Shown: positions 32,603-44,400 of the stretch, piece after piece | Layout of the letters: the number at the start of each line of letters is the position of its first letter | Position numbering within the stretch: the stretch's first letter is position 1 | DNA from: Raffaelea ambrosiae | Taxonomy: Eukaryota > Ascomycota > Sordariomycetes > Ophiostomatales > Ophiostomataceae | Length of the DNA: 64,000 nucleotides | Direction: 5' to 3' | Assembly: GCA_002778195.1 (NCBI GenBank) | Contig: PCDI01000002.1 | Coordinates: 2,067,628-2,131,627 of the forward strand | The notes under the pieces: model-generated | Databases searched by the model: none | What the model was told of the DNA's origin: nothing | What the model saw: the letters and a program-made list of their open reading frames with translations, nothing else | Made by a program: the position numbers and the translations under genes

Positions 32603-33269
32603 CTTTGGTTTGTTGAAGAACCATTGTTTGCGTTGATGCGTAATGGATCCTTGATTTGCATCTTCTTTTTGATACTTTTTTTTCCCCCACTGCTTTTGTT
32701 TACAACGAAAGAGGACCCCAGAATACCCGTATTGCCCACAGTTATGCTTCTTCTTGGATATCTTGCGTCTTTAAATATACGACTATTTGCGCGGCTTGCG
32801 ATACCTCGTCGGATCTGTCCCTTACTGTCTTGCCCACTTTCTTGCATAGTGGCTGTCTTCCCAACACTCTCTTCTCTTGGTGGTCAAGCGGCTGACGCCA
32901 GACCCAGAGCGTCGCCTATTACCAATGTTCCTCTTCTTAGGAGGATCTACACTTAGACTACTGACGTTCTTGTCCAGTACTATACTATACGGTGTTTGAC
33001 ACAGACCGTTCCCGCTGTTGCATAGCTCGAACATTGCATATGCCACTTCTGAACTGCTGAAGGATGCGCCGAATCTGCTGGTTTCGGGGCTCTGCCATCA
33101 GACCAGTACGACTAGGGTCTATAGTTATTGAGAAATCACGTGGGGGAAGAGGCGCAGGATGCACCGTTGAAGGCAAGAAGTGCAAATCTGCCTGCTGCCT
33201 AGAAATTCAACATTCCCACTTCCCTTGAGTTTGAAAGGGGAGAGATGACCTGATCTAGACACGACCACA
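32603..33269. other. Intergenic, no gene seen
   Basis: T-rich, with no supported frame. It contains the presumed terminator of the zinc-finger gene and the promoter of the orphan gene at 33270. Confidence 0.5.
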
Positions 33270-34438
33270 ATGACTCGACTATTCAATCTGCAGACAACAT
33301 CCAGCGTACCCTCTCAGGATGATCAGTGGCATGAAACTTCCAGCCTGCACTCGGCAGGAGAGGAAATCGTGGCCTACCCGCAGCCAGGCTCCGGGGATGA
33401 CACGACACCTCCCTGGGGCACCCTACCGGCCGAGCAATACCTCATCGTACCGTCTTCCCTCCCACATCCTGCTGCGTCTATCCTACCTTTTGTCGGCTAA
33501 TAGTGTTTTTTTGTTGGGTGCAGCGGCACTGGGACATGAGGTCGTCCGCATCCGATGCCGACCAGCGCGCTGCCCTCGTCCGCGCATTTCTCGCGCTCGA
33601 CGAGATTCCACGGGCGTGGGACGGCGTACGCGACTACAACTACCTGAACGTAGAAATCGACATCCGTCTGCCGACCGACGAGGAGGTGGCACGCATCTTG
33701 CGACCGTGGCGACCATTGCGGTGGCGGGCGGCCGCGGTCGGCATCTGGCGACAGCTCGGCTACCGGGATGCCATCTGGCTGCGGACGCACTACGCCACGG
33801 GGGATGGCGACAACACGAAAGAACAGCAGCACGACAACGCGATGCTCGAAGCGTGGACCCGTGAGGAAATGCTGTTCAGCTCGGATGAAGCATCATGGCG
33901 TCTCTTGGACGATCCAGAGATGTTCCAATTCGGATCGGACTGGGCGCGCGTCTTTTCTGTTCTTCCCGAGCTGGCGTCCGAGGCGCAGTGTTACAGCCGC
34001 CTGCTGGAGGGGCCCGAGGCGTGCGAGTACACACACGTGTGTCTTGCGGAGAGCCGGGCCGCGCTGCGGGCGCAAGTCCGCACGGCGGTCGACAAGGAGC
34101 GCACCGTCGAGGTCTCGGAGGACGGGGTGGGCCTGCAGCTGCTGGCCTGCAAGCGTTTCCTCGTCGTGGCCGACAAGGAAGCGTTTGCGACCGACAAGCC
34201 GCTCTTCTTGTTCCTGGATGCGTGGGGCAACCTGATACGGGAGACGCGCATGTCGGCGGTCGACATGGCGGACGACGGCGTTGTATACTTTGAGACCGAT
34301 CGGCTCGCGAGCGAAGAATGGTTTGTGAACGGCATCATACACGATGCCGAACACGGACGGGGTCTTGGAACCAGGTATGCGGCCCATGGCGAACTTGGCC
34401 GTCAGCTGTACCAAGTAGAGGACTTGCTACATCCTTGA
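33270..34438 (+). CDS. Uncharacterised protein, 363 aa
   Basis: Exons 33270-33446 and 33524-34438 join at EQYLI/RHWDM with phase 0. The intron is 77 nt and ends TGGGTGCAG. The protein is soluble, acidic and rich in Trp and Arg, with no TM or signal peptide. Visible stretches are LVRAFLALDEIPRAWDGVRD, RPWRPLRWRAAAVGIWRQLG and LFLFLDAWGNLIRETRM. I recognise no family. Codon use is GC-rich at third positions, like its neighbours, so the gene looks real and under selection. It stands between the zinc-finger gene and the P450, and its role is unknown. Confidence 0.75.
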
Positions 34439-34653
34439 AGCATCAAATCTGGGTCTATGTCAATTAATTCAAGAACATTCAATATTTCTTTTCTTCAATT
34501 AAATTCGTCGTGGGAGTCATAGAACCAACGTGCTCGCCTGTTAGACTCTAAAATCCCACCGGATTCCCCTTCTTTTCTTCCGTCTATGTACGTCTAGCTA
34601 GTTGTCACCAAGAATGGAAGTCATTCGCCCATTTATTTCACCCTTTGTTTTGC

Positions 34654-36291
34654 TCACTCCCCAAACGGCGAGAACCTTTCCAAAAATACGCCGGCATCCT
34701 GAAACTCACGCTCCAAAACACGCTGATGCTCCGGACTGCGCACACGGAGGATGCACTCGAATGGCTGGGGCCTGATGTTGAACCCATCTGTGTATGCAAA
34801 CGTGTCGTACCGCCGGCCGGGTATCGGCTGAATGTCGTACGCCCACAGCAGCTTGGCGAGAGCAATGTACAGCGAGTTGGCCGCCAGGCTGGCTCCGGGG
34901 CAAATGCGCCGGCCCCAGCCGAACGACGAGTGCCCAGTCCGCGACGGATGAGGCTTGCCCAGTTCGGCGTTGAAAGGGTCTTTCGCCTTGGCGGCGAGCT
35001 CCTCGTCCAGGAACCGGGGTGGGTGGAACCTCTGCGGATTGGGGTAGTATGCCTCGTTGAGATTGATGGCCCACGAATTGCCCAGTATGGTGGTCCCGGC
35101 AGGGATGTAGTAGCCGTCGTAGCGATCGTCTTCCGTGGATGCATGCGGCGTGCCACCCAGAACGGCCACTGGCCGCCAGCGGAGGACTTCCTTGACCAAG
35201 GCGCGGATGTAGGGGAGACGCGCCTCGTCGTCGAACGTCGGCGTGCGGTCCGGACCAATCACGGCATCGAGCTCGGCATGGGCTGCTTGCAGTGTCTCGG
35301 GGTGCGTGACCAGGGCCAGGAAGGCCGAGCACATGGTCGACGCGGTGGTGTCGGAGCCGGCGCCGAACAGAGACGCCGGGATGAAGGAGAAGTCCCGCTC
35401 CGACAGAGAGTGCTCCTTGTCCAAGGTAGCGCCCTGCTCCAGCAGCAGTCGGCAGAGCGAGTCGGGCAGCTTCTCCTGGGAGCCTTCGGCCTCGGCGCGG
35501 GCAATGTCGCGTCGGACCACATCGACGAGGGCCATGTTGGCCCGGGCCTCGCGCTTGCCATGTTCCTTGATATCACGCTTCCAGGGCGCCAGGAAGTCCG
35601 GCACGTATTTGAGAACAGGAAACGTCTCGACCAAGTATTGGCCCGGAACATTCAACGACGCCGAGTACTGCATGAACTCGAAGCGGTCGCGAATCACTTT
35701 GGCGTTGAGGGAGTCGATCCGGTGGCCGTAGGCCACGCAGAACACGATGCTGGACGTGAACGTCTCGATGAGCTTGACCCAGTTGGCGGGCGACTGCAGC
35801 AGGCCGTAGGCGAGACGAGAGGCCTCGGCCTCCTGGACGGGCTTGTACAGCTTCAAGGCTCGAGGCGTCAGCGCCATGTGCAGCAGCTTGCGGCGGATGC
35901 TCCAGGCCTTGCCATAGGGCTGGACCAGCACCGTGGCCCCGTCCCAGAGCAGCTCGCCCATCGCCACCATGCGTGGCCGCGAGGAATATTTGCTGCTCCG
36001 CGCCTCCATCAGCTCGGACGCGATGACAGGGTCGGAAAGCACAATGGTTGGTCGACGGCCGACCCAGATGGTGAAGATGGGGCCGTACGTCCTCGACCAT
36101 TCCTGGAACTGGATCCATGGCTGCGACTTGGACAGCTGGAACTTGTTGCCCACAAAGGGGAGCGGCATGGGCCCCGGGGGCATGCGGAACCAGGTCACGA
36201 CATCGCAGAGGAGGGCAATGAGCGGCGCGGCGACAAGCAAGGAGAACCAGACGTAGAGTGGCCAGTCCGTCGGCCGGAAAGACAGCACCAT
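34654..36291 (-). CDS. Cytochrome P450 monooxygenase
   Basis: Intronless, 545 aa from the ATG at 36291. The frame is open further upstream, but that extension is not protein-like. An N-terminal ER anchor (LYVWFSLLVAAPLIALLC) precedes the proline-rich hinge PPGPMPLPFVGN. P450 signatures are the I-helix AGSDTT (residues 311-316), ExxR as EVLR (368-371), and the heme loop FGWGRRICPG with Cys464. Sequence character is that of E-class CYPs similar to the O-methylsterigmatocystin-oxidoreductase-like group, which act in secondary metabolism and detoxification. It has no reductase fused and needs CPR in the ER. No biosynthetic backbone gene lies beside it, so the substrate is open. Confidence 0.93.
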   Translation of the reverse strand: MVLSFRPTDWPLYVWFSLLVAAPLIALLCDVVTWFRMPPGPMPLPFVGNKFQLSKSQPWIQFQEWSRTYGPIFTIWVGRRPTIVLSDPVIASELMEARSSKYSSRPRMVAMGELLWDGATVLVQPYGKAWSIRRKLLHMALTPRALKLYKPVQEAEASRLAYGLLQSPANWVKLIETFTSSIVFCVAYGHRIDSLNAKVIRDRFEFMQYSASLNVPGQYLVETFPVLKYVPDFLAPWKRDIKEHGKREARANMALVDVVRRDIARAEAEGSQEKLPDSLCRLLLEQGATLDKEHSLSERDFSFIPASLFGAGSDTTASTMCSAFLALVTHPETLQAAHAELDAVIGPDRTPTFDDEARLPYIRALVKEVLRWRPVAVLGGTPHASTEDDRYDGYYIPAGTTILGNSWAINLNEAYYPNPQRFHPPRFLDEELAAKAKDPFNAELGKPHPSRTGHSSFGWGRRICPGASLAANSLYIALAKLLWAYDIQPIPGRRYDTFAYTDGFNIRPQPFECILRVRSPEHQRVLEREFQDAGVFLERFSPFGE

Positions 36292-36851
36292 GCTGGGCTC
36301 GATGCGCGTGAAGGTATTGCCTGGAAATGGCTGCGGCCTGTGTCCACGGCATGTTGACAAGGTGGGAGGTTCCAGTGCTTTTGAACCCATATCGGCTCTT
36401 ACTACAGCTCGGCTGTGACTGGCTGCCGAGTTCTTAGCGGCTCTACTCCGCACGCGCAAGACATCGCGCTGTTTTTCGGCAGATGCAATCCACGACCGTC
36501 TCCGGGGCTGTGGGGCCAGCGATGTCGGCTATTGAAGGGTAAACAATGGCCCTCGGCATGGTATGGGGTCGAGTGCCAATGGGAGCCATTCGCCTTTGGG
36601 GCACGGCTTCAGCTGGAACACCTGCGGATGCCCTGCCCGAGAGCTTGCCCAGAGATGGCGGCGCTCCCCAACCTGCTTTTGTCCACACACACGAGAACCG
36701 GATTCCACACTGGCTCAGCGGCCATGATCTTTGATTCACATAAGTAGCCGCTGTAACTATCTGTCACACCCGCCAGTCTTTCTAATCCTCTCCGCGGAGT
36801 ACGAATATCAGCTGTTGCCAGTTCCGTTGCAGCTTGTTCCGAACTGCACAG
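36292..36851. other. Intergenic between P450 and RNase H-like gene
   Basis: Contains the P450 promoter and the 3' flank of the RNase H-like gene. No supported frame. Confidence 0.5.
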
Positions 36852-37646
36852 TCAGATCCACCTCAAGCTACGTGTGTTCTCGCTGTGAATGGATTCCTCA
36901 ACACTCTGTCCATAGACCTTGGAATAGGATTCCACCTCAGGCTCTGCGGCGGCCGCGCGTGCACCGCGGTGCGCGTCTCTGCTCAACTCCCGAGGGATCC
37001 ACCAGAACCGCACCTCCAGGCCCTGGAGGCACCGGCGACGGCATTCCTCCAGCAGGGCTACCCAGAGGTCCTTGTTTGCCACGGGCTGTCCCTTCCTAGT
37101 CCGCCAGTTGCTCTGCTCCCAGTCGTGCACCCGCTGCGTGCAGCCCTGGACAACATATGTCGAGTTTGTGGCCAAGACGAGCGTGTCGACGCTTTCGCCC
37201 GGCCAGTGGCGAAACTGCAAGGCGGCCAGGACAGCCCGCAGCTCGGCGCGGTTGCTGGTTTGCCGGTGTTTTTCACCGCTGGGGCCTTTGTTTTCCAGGC
37301 GTCCAGACACGCAGTTCGTGGCAGGATGCACGCTGTCCTGGCGATAGACAAAGGCCCAGCCCGCCCGCGCAGAGGCTTGGCCATTGCCGAGACAGGCTCC
37401 GTTGACGTATATAAAGATCCTCCGGGGGTCTTCACAATCGACGAGCCGCGGGTAGCGCACTGAGCCTTTGCCCAAACCAGGGAAAGTCAGACCAGGTGCA
37501 AACCTTTGCTCGGGCGTCTCGTTCGACACTAAAGAGCGAGGGCATCGGGGCCAAATATGTGAACTGAGCCATCGCATTTCCGGCAGAGAAGACGTGATAC
37601 TGATAGAGTCGAGTCTCAGTATAAAAACCAAACAACAACCCAACAA
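36852..37646 (-). CDS. RNase H-fold protein, catalytic acids substituted
   Basis: Intronless, up to 264 aa. An alternative start at 37577 would drop the first 23 residues. Residues 76-235 follow the RNase HI fold: RRIFIYVNGACLGNG, AGWAFVYR, TSNRAELRAVLAAL, LVLATNSTYVVQG, NKDLWVALLEE and FWWIPRELSRDAHRGARAAA. In active enzymes the first and third acids are Asp (the YxDGAC and ATDSxY motifs). Here both are Asn, at residues 82 and 161, and the last Asp position is His226. Only Glu135 remains. The rest of the fold is well kept, so it is probably an RNA:DNA-hybrid-binding or other non-catalytic derivative, or an ageing copy. The C-terminal 30 residues are unremarkable. Confidence 0.8.
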   Translation of the reverse strand: MLGCCLVFILRLDSISITSSLPEMRWLSSHIWPRCPRSLVSNETPEQRFAPGLTFPGLGKGSVRYPRLVDCEDPRRIFIYVNGACLGNGQASARAGWAFVYRQDSVHPATNCVSGRLENKGPSGEKHRQTSNRAELRAVLAALQFRHWPGESVDTLVLATNSTYVVQGCTQRVHDWEQSNWRTRKGQPVANKDLWVALLEECRRRCLQGLEVRFWWIPRELSRDAHRGARAAAAEPEVESYSKVYGQSVEESIHSENTRSLRWI

Positions 37647-38659
37647 ACAGCTCAGGTACCTGCAGGAAGGTCTGAAGGGACTCTTCAGAATGGGAAACTG
37701 TGCTCTCCCTCGTGATGCGGGTGCACTGGCAGATAGGGGCAGTAAAACAATAATGCCTAAACTAAAACGCTACAAGCGAACGCGGAACGACGAAAAGGAG
37801 GTCTCGGTAGAATTTTATAAGTGTTTTGCAACAAGAACGCGGAAAACGTATACGCGAATGACAAGATGCAGAGCCTTGGTATTACGTATTATTTTACTCA
37901 CCTTTTCTTTTAAGTCCCTTTGTCACTCCCAGTATATGATCAGTATATTAGGTATAAGGTGTTTCAACCATTAGTAATGGGTGACTTCCCCTCCTTTGGT
38001 GAAGCAGGTTTCAATTATACAGGACATGTTGAATCATTGATTATTGCTGCCACATAAAGACGAAACTCCCCTCTTGTCCCATGCATTTATCGCCAGCTTC
38101 TATCGACCATAGATGCCTTTCGTACGGGTTCTTGTTGATGCTGTATAGTCTTGTAAATGCTTCCCACAGGATCTCATGTCACAAATAACTCGGGGGATAG
38201 TGAACAAGAGGATCCCGTGTCAGGTCACTAATAAAAGCGGAACGGGGACAAAAACCAAATAAACAACGCACCAAACAGTCCCACCACTTACAGGCGAGTC
38301 ATAAGGGGCTAGCAGGGGGGGCTATTGAGCTCCCCCTCTCTTTGTACGGAACGTATCAACCAACTCGAAGGGGGGGACTACCGTTAGTAATAGTGTCCGT
38401 AGGTATTGATCAGATAAAGGAAGCTTTCCCGAAGGCAATTTTCTTGAAAAGGTTGCTTAAATCAACGAAAAGAAGCGCAGCGACAAAAAACAACAGAGAT
38501 ACACCTTAATATCCCCATTTTTTCTGTCTGCCCTTTGGCAAAGGCTTTTGCTTTATGCACACCCGGCTCAGTAAGCCAGTCTCCTCCTTTGTTTCACCGT
38601 TGTTTTCCCTTCTTGATCTGAGCGGGGTTGCAAAGGACTATTTAGGGGACGGGTTGTAT
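37647..38659. other. Gene-free 1-kb interval
   Basis: No frame of protein character on either strand. AT-rich, with short C/G runs near 38320 and 38370. It probably holds the 5' flank of the RNase H-like gene and the 3' flank of the NCS1 gene. Confidence 0.5.
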
Positions 38660-40734
38660 CTACGCATCGCCAGCCTTTCGCACATTCCACCACCGTTTAA
38701 CTGGGGCTGGCTCAGCAGGCGTTTCCTCGACGACTGATGTCTCTGCCCTCGCTTTGCTTTCTAGTTCGGGAAGCGGGGCAGGGCGCCGGTATCCCGAGGA
38801 GCCTATGGGGGCATCAAGCAGTTCCTCGGCGTCCACGTGCGGCACAACGCCCAGCCTGGCTGCTTCCTTGGGCGTGAAGGTGGCCCAGTCGTCGTAGGCA
38901 TCGAATTCGCCGCGACCGGGGACGGGAAAGAAGAAGTTGGTGGCGTAAAAGAGTGTGAATGAGATACCGAGGCCGGTGAAAAAGGCCGTGTAGTACAGCT
39001 GGAAGACGGCATCCGGAGCGGACTTGTAATTGCCGACCGTGGTGATCAGGCCGCCGATCGTGGGTGCCCAGCCAGCGAGCCATGCGGGAATCACGCGCCA
39101 GTTGACGCCGTGACTGAACCAGTAGTCCGATCCTTCGGGGTAGTACAGGTGGTTGAGCTTGACCTTTTGATGGCGGATGAAGAAGTAGTCGCAGATCATG
39201 ACGCCCAGAAGAGGGGACAGGAAGACGGAGAACGAGCTGATCACAGAGACAAAGGACGAGGCCTTGTTGATCAGTTGCCACGGCTGGATGATCCACGTGG
39301 CGACGAGGGTGATGATGGCGCCTCGGCGGATGTCAATGTAGCGCGGGAAGATCCCGGCGAGGTCGATGCCGCCCGCCACGGCATTGCCGCATATATTCTG
39401 GAACAGAATCGCGAATGTGAAAGCCAAGGCAAGAAAGAAGCAAGCAGCCCTCGACCCGGATGACCCATTGCCGTCTACCCAGTTTCCATTAGTATGGGTG
39501 TCGTCACCTCGTGGGACGTGGAAAACTTACAGTCCATGATGACCATCATCAGGTCTGGCGGGTTCCACCAGATCTTTCCATAGATGACCTGGCAAGCCGC
39601 GGTGGTGACTAAGCCGCCTAGAGAGACGAAGATGCCGACGATCCACTGGCACGAGACCGTGCCGAGGACGAAGGATAACCGGCTACTGGAATAGCGGGCG
39701 AAATCACTCTCGTTGGTCATGCCGGCGACCTTTTGCCCAATCGCCTGGTTGATGCCCGCCATGATGATCCAGGAGACGTTCCACCGCGATGTTCCAGAGA
39801 CACTCTCGCCCTTGTAGAACACGGGCCCGACACCCTTGGCCACAGACAACGACCATATCATCATGGAGATCATGGCAATGCCGCAGCCAAGGCTAGCAAA
39901 GAAGAATGGCTTCTTGAATCTTTCGGGCCGGATGAAGACGAAGGGGACGGAGACGGCCCAGAAAACGATAAAGCCGACCATCTCCTGGGTAGTCGTTGGC
40001 ACGTTGGAAGGCAGAGTGTTCTGCAGCCGTCGAAAGGAAGGCCAAAGTGCGGTAATACAGACACTGCGGTGCTCTGGTGTCAGCCACAGACATGGTAAAG
40101 GTTGATCCAAGACAAGGGGCTTCCAACCTACGTGACCAACTTGCCACCATTCCAGCCTGGAGACACGAACCATGACCCATGTTAGCGGTGCAAGGGGGGT
40201 TCAATCGGACATGCCCAAATTGTGCGCTTACACTGGATGGCCGTCCAGATAAAGTTGAGCAGCACGCGCTGCAGAAGCGGAATATACGCGCCGCGCAAAC
40301 CCCACGTGTATCTGTTCTGGACGGTGAAGCCAACGTGCCACGTCAGACCACACCAGGCGACGACGCAGGCAAAGAAGGAGACCCAGAGGCGCGAGATGAC
40401 AATGATCATCATGGCCTGGCCCACGGAGAGACCCTGGGTCAGAAAGGTGTTGGGTGTCTGCCACGTGGAGACATTGAGAGCACCGCTGAACGCCAAGCAG
40501 GCTGTGTGTCAGTGTGGGTGCGTTTTCCATGATCGAACCATCGAGACACGGCGGACGATGCCACCATTCTTACAGCGAAGCAGCTCCAAAGTAGTTGAAC
40601 CATCCCCAGGTCCGTCGCGACGGCGGCATGGGGACCAGGTCGCGGTTGCACCAGGCTGTTGTCTCCTCGTGGCGCGTCGTGTCCGCCTTGAGGACTGCCG
40701 CCTCTCCGACCTTGCGCAGGGCGTTTGTCGCCAT
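38660..40734 (-). CDS. NCS1-family permease (Fcy/allantoin/hydantoin-type)
   Basis: Exons 40734-40574, 40485-40232, 40156-40132, 40063-39531 and 39474-38660 give 595 aa. The third exon is only 25 nt. Signatures are RTWGWFNYFGAASLGALNVS in TM1, AWCGLTWHVGFTVQNRYTWG, IQCWNGGKL, NESDFARYSSS, NICGNAVAGGIDLAGIFPRY, and YPEGSDYWFSHGVNWR near the end. It is a twelve-TM cation symporter for a nucleobase-like ring such as uracil, cytosine, allantoin or hydantoin. The head-to-head neighbour is a hydantoinase-type protein. Because bacterial NCS1 member Mhp1 carries hydantoins, a hydantoin-like substrate is an attractive inference. A CTTTTT-type pyrimidine tract lies just upstream of the ATG. Confidence 0.92.
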
Positions 40735-41464
40735 GTTTTCGGTTTTCTTTTTCTTTTTCTTTTTCTTTTCCACCGTGTGCTTGCCAAATCAATGGCTACG
40801 AAATTCACGGCCAGGGAGAACAAAAGTGTCTTCCCCCCCCCTCTCCCCCCCACGAGCGAGGGAGCCGGATGGCTGGAGCCTTTTATTATTGTGCCGATCA
40901 ATCTATCTGATGATACACAAGGTGACAAACGCATTGGCTATATGAGTAGAGTTATAGAGAGATAACATATCTTGCAATCCAAATCGGACACTTCCGCAGC
41001 CAAGACCGAGTACCCATCCACGGTGGACTATGCGATTATCAGCAGCTACATAGTACGTCGCCATGTCGTATATACACATTTATACACATTTGTACAGTCC
41101 ATCTGCTTTCCTTGGCTGTTCTGATAAGGCCCCAGATTCGCCAGGAACCCCCCAACGGGTACGCTTGGCCGACGGCCGACGGACGGCTTTCTCCATATCA
41201 CCTACCCGGCCGAGTGCAGTTATCGGGCATGTTCCGACGCCATGTGGGCTGGAAATAGAACTACCACCACAATACTACCCCCCCATGACTGGCCCTTGTT
41301 AAAACACATTATCGTAACCAGCTTTTTGCGCAAAGTTGCATTTCGTGCGAATGGAACATACAGCACTTCAGCATCGCCATCGCTGAAAAAAAAAAAAAAG
41401 CTTCTATTGACAAGATTCCGCATAGCAGTGCCAGCCGCAAACAGCCGCAGGTAGACAGCAAAAG
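40735..41464. promoter_or_regulatory. Divergent promoter of NCS1 permease and hydantoinase-type gene
   Basis: 730 bp between the start codons at 40734 and 41465. It holds a (CTTTTT)n pyrimidine stretch at 40740-40770, a C-rich run near 40831-40850 and a poly-A run near 41386-41399. No other gene is seen. Shared regulation of transport and breakdown is plausible. Confidence 0.55.
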
Positions 41465-44400
41465 ATGGAGTCGCCGCCACCCACGCTTCGTATTGGCATT
41501 GATGTCGGAGGGTGAGAGGACACGAATTAGGACACGCTCCTGCGAATGCGAATGCCTACGGCACACAGCTTGTTTTTTTCTTCTGTGAAATACTGATGAC
41601 CGCGGATGCAGGACCAACACGGACGGTGTCATCCTGGACCTGGCCCGGTCTTCCGAGGCCGACAGGGGCATTCGGGCCTGGAAAAAGTCGAGCACGACCA
41701 AGAACCCGAGCGACGGCATCAACAATGTCATCCAGGCCATGTTTGCGCAGTCCAACATCAACCCCCGCGACGTCGCGAGCGTCACCATCGGCACGACCCA
41801 TTTCATCAACGCCGTCGTCGAGATGGACCAGTCTCGGCTCGCCAAGGTGGGCGTGATTCGCCTGGCGGGGCCGTTCTCCCAGGCCATTCCCATCGGCATC
41901 GACTGGCCGCCGCCGCTGCGCAAAATCATCTGCGGCCACCGCGGCATTGTCGACGGCGGCCTGGAGATCGACGGCACGCTGATCGCCGAGCTGGACGAGG
42001 GGGCCGTGCGGCGCGAGTGCGAGGCGATCCGGGCGCAGGGGATCCGGAGCATTGCCATTGTCGGCGTCTTCAGCCCCATCGACATTGTGTTCCGGCAGGA
42101 AGAACGGGCCGCCGAGATCGTGCGCAGCGTGTATCCCGAAGCCGACGTCGTCTGCTCCAAAGACGTGGCCAACATTGGCTTTCTCGAGCGGGAGAATGCC
42201 GCGATCCTGAACGCGTCCATCCTCCCCTTTGCCCGCCGCACCATCCACTCGTTCCAGAGCGCCATTGCGCGCCTGCACCTGCACTGCCCCGTCTTTGTCA
42301 CCCAGAACGACGGCACGATCCTGCCGGCCGCCGCCGCCGCGCGGCTGCCCATCCGGACCTTCTCCAGCGGCCCCACCAACAGCATGCGCGGCGCGGCCTT
42401 TCTCATGCAGGAGCAGGCGACGGAGGCCATGATGGTGGTCGACATTGGCGGCACCACCACGGACGTCGGTCTGCTCCTAAAGAATGGCTTCCCGCGACAG
42501 GCGGCCGCGTACAGCGAGATCGCCGGCGTCCGCACCAATTTCTCCTATCCCGACGTCCGCAGCATCGGCCTCGGCGGGGGCTCCATCGTGTCCCGCGACA
42601 AGGCCGGCCACCTGACCGTCGGCCCCGAGAGCGTCGGATACCAGATCCAGCAAAAGGCGCTCGTCTTTGGCGGCGACATTCCCACGGCCACCGACTACAC
42701 GGTGCAGGCAGGCGCGGGCGCGGCCATTGGCGACCGGTCCAAGCTGGCGGGCAAGAACCTCGACGCCACGCTGGCGGCGTTTCAGGCCAAGGTCCAGTCC
42801 ATGCTGGAGGGGATCGTGGACACGATGAAGACCTCGCCGGAGGACATCCCGGTGGTCCTGGTCGGCGGCGGCGCGGTCATTGCGCCCGACCGCCTCCGGG
42901 GCGCCAGCCGAGTCGTGAAGCCGAACTGGGCCGGAGTGGCCAACGCCATTGGCGCGGCCACCGCGCGCGTCAGCGGCGTCGTCGACTCGGTCGAAAGCAC
43001 CGAGACCAAGACCAAGGACGAGCTGATGCAGATGCTGTCCCAGCGAGCCGTCGACAAGGCGGTCGAGAACGGAGCCCTGCGCGACACGGTGACGATTGCG
43101 GAGATGGAGAGCTTCCCGCTGCAGGCAAGCCAGCCCCCTGCCATCCTCTGCGTCCCTCCTTGGTATCGCTGGGCAATGCACTGACCGTTGTGCCCTCCTC
43201 TCTCTCTCTCTCTAGTACATTGCCCACAAGACCCGCATCGTCGTCCGAGCCGTGGGCGATTTTGACTACGCGCGAACCGACTTCGGCGACGTCCCGGTCA
43301 GCGCAGACAGCAACGGCGGCCTCGACGAGTTCGCCGACGACACGAACCACGTGGCGCAGAAGAAGGCAGGCGTCGAGGACGCCGACGCCGTGCCCGCCTC
43401 GTCCCGCTCGGTCGTCTTCACCAAAGACTACATCGCGTCGTACAAGCCCAACGTCGCCAACCGGCAATGGCTCCTGTCCGAGACGGATCTGGAGTTTATC
43501 GCCACCGGCTGCTACATCCTCGGAACAGGGGGCGGCGGGAACCCCTACCAGCATTTTCTCCGCCTGCGGGAGACGTTGCGCGCAGGTGCCGCTCTGCGGG
43601 TCATCTCTCCGCATGATCTCAAGGACGACGATGTCGTGGCCTGTGGTGGCAGCAAAGGATCCCCGCAGGTGTCGATCGAGAAGCCCTATGGTGACGAGTG
43701 CGTGTTCCTACCCCCCTCCCCCCCCTTGTCTTTCCTTCTCCCCAGACCACCACACAGCGGAAAGGTGAGGGATCCGTGGTGTTGACAGAGCGGAATAGGA
43801 TCCTAGAGTCGCAGCGCGAACTGTACGCGTATCTCAACCTGAAGCCGACTGCCGTGATCCCGCTGGAGATCGGGGGCGGCAACGGACTGCAGGGCGTGGC
43901 GATTGGGGCGTCCTCCGCGCTGGACATCCCAGCCGTGGATGGCGATTGGATGGGCAGGGCCTATCCGGTATCGTGGCAGATTACGCCTGTTGTATTCGAG
44001 TCGAAGCCCGTGATGGTGCCCACATGCATCTGCGATGGGAACGGGAGGATCATTGTAGGACCCATCCCTCCTATCTCAGAGACAACAAAAGAGAAAAAAA
44101 GAAAAGAGGCCGCTGACTCGGTTCCGGACCAAGATTATGAAGAAAGCACGCTCCGAACTCGACGCAGAACGCGCCCTCCGCGCGGCCTTGTCGCAGATGG
44201 GCTCGCATGTCGGCTGCGCCAAGGGGCCCATCAGCGGCAAGAACACCAAGGCGTGGGTCGTCGAGAACACCATGTCGCTGTCGTGGCGCATCGGCCGCGC
44301 CGTGGCGCTGTCGCGATGCAGCAACACGGTCGACACCGTGGCCGAAGCCATCATTGCCGAGGTGGGCGGGGCCGAGTCGGCCAAGGTGCTCTTCAAGGGC

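Noticed and set aside
34645..36357. Long open frame on the plus strand across the P450
   Set aside because: It is the antisense shadow of a GC-rich intronless P450 with all signature motifs on the minus strand.
37647..38659. Retroelement source for the RNase H-like gene
   Set aside because: No reverse transcriptase, integrase or LTR sequence lies nearby; the protein matches the cellular-type fungal RNase H group.
41606..43768. 720-codon plus-strand frame overlapping the hydantoinase gene
   Set aside because: Arg/Pro/His-rich alternative-frame translation; the real frame carries the ASKHA and DUF917 motifs.
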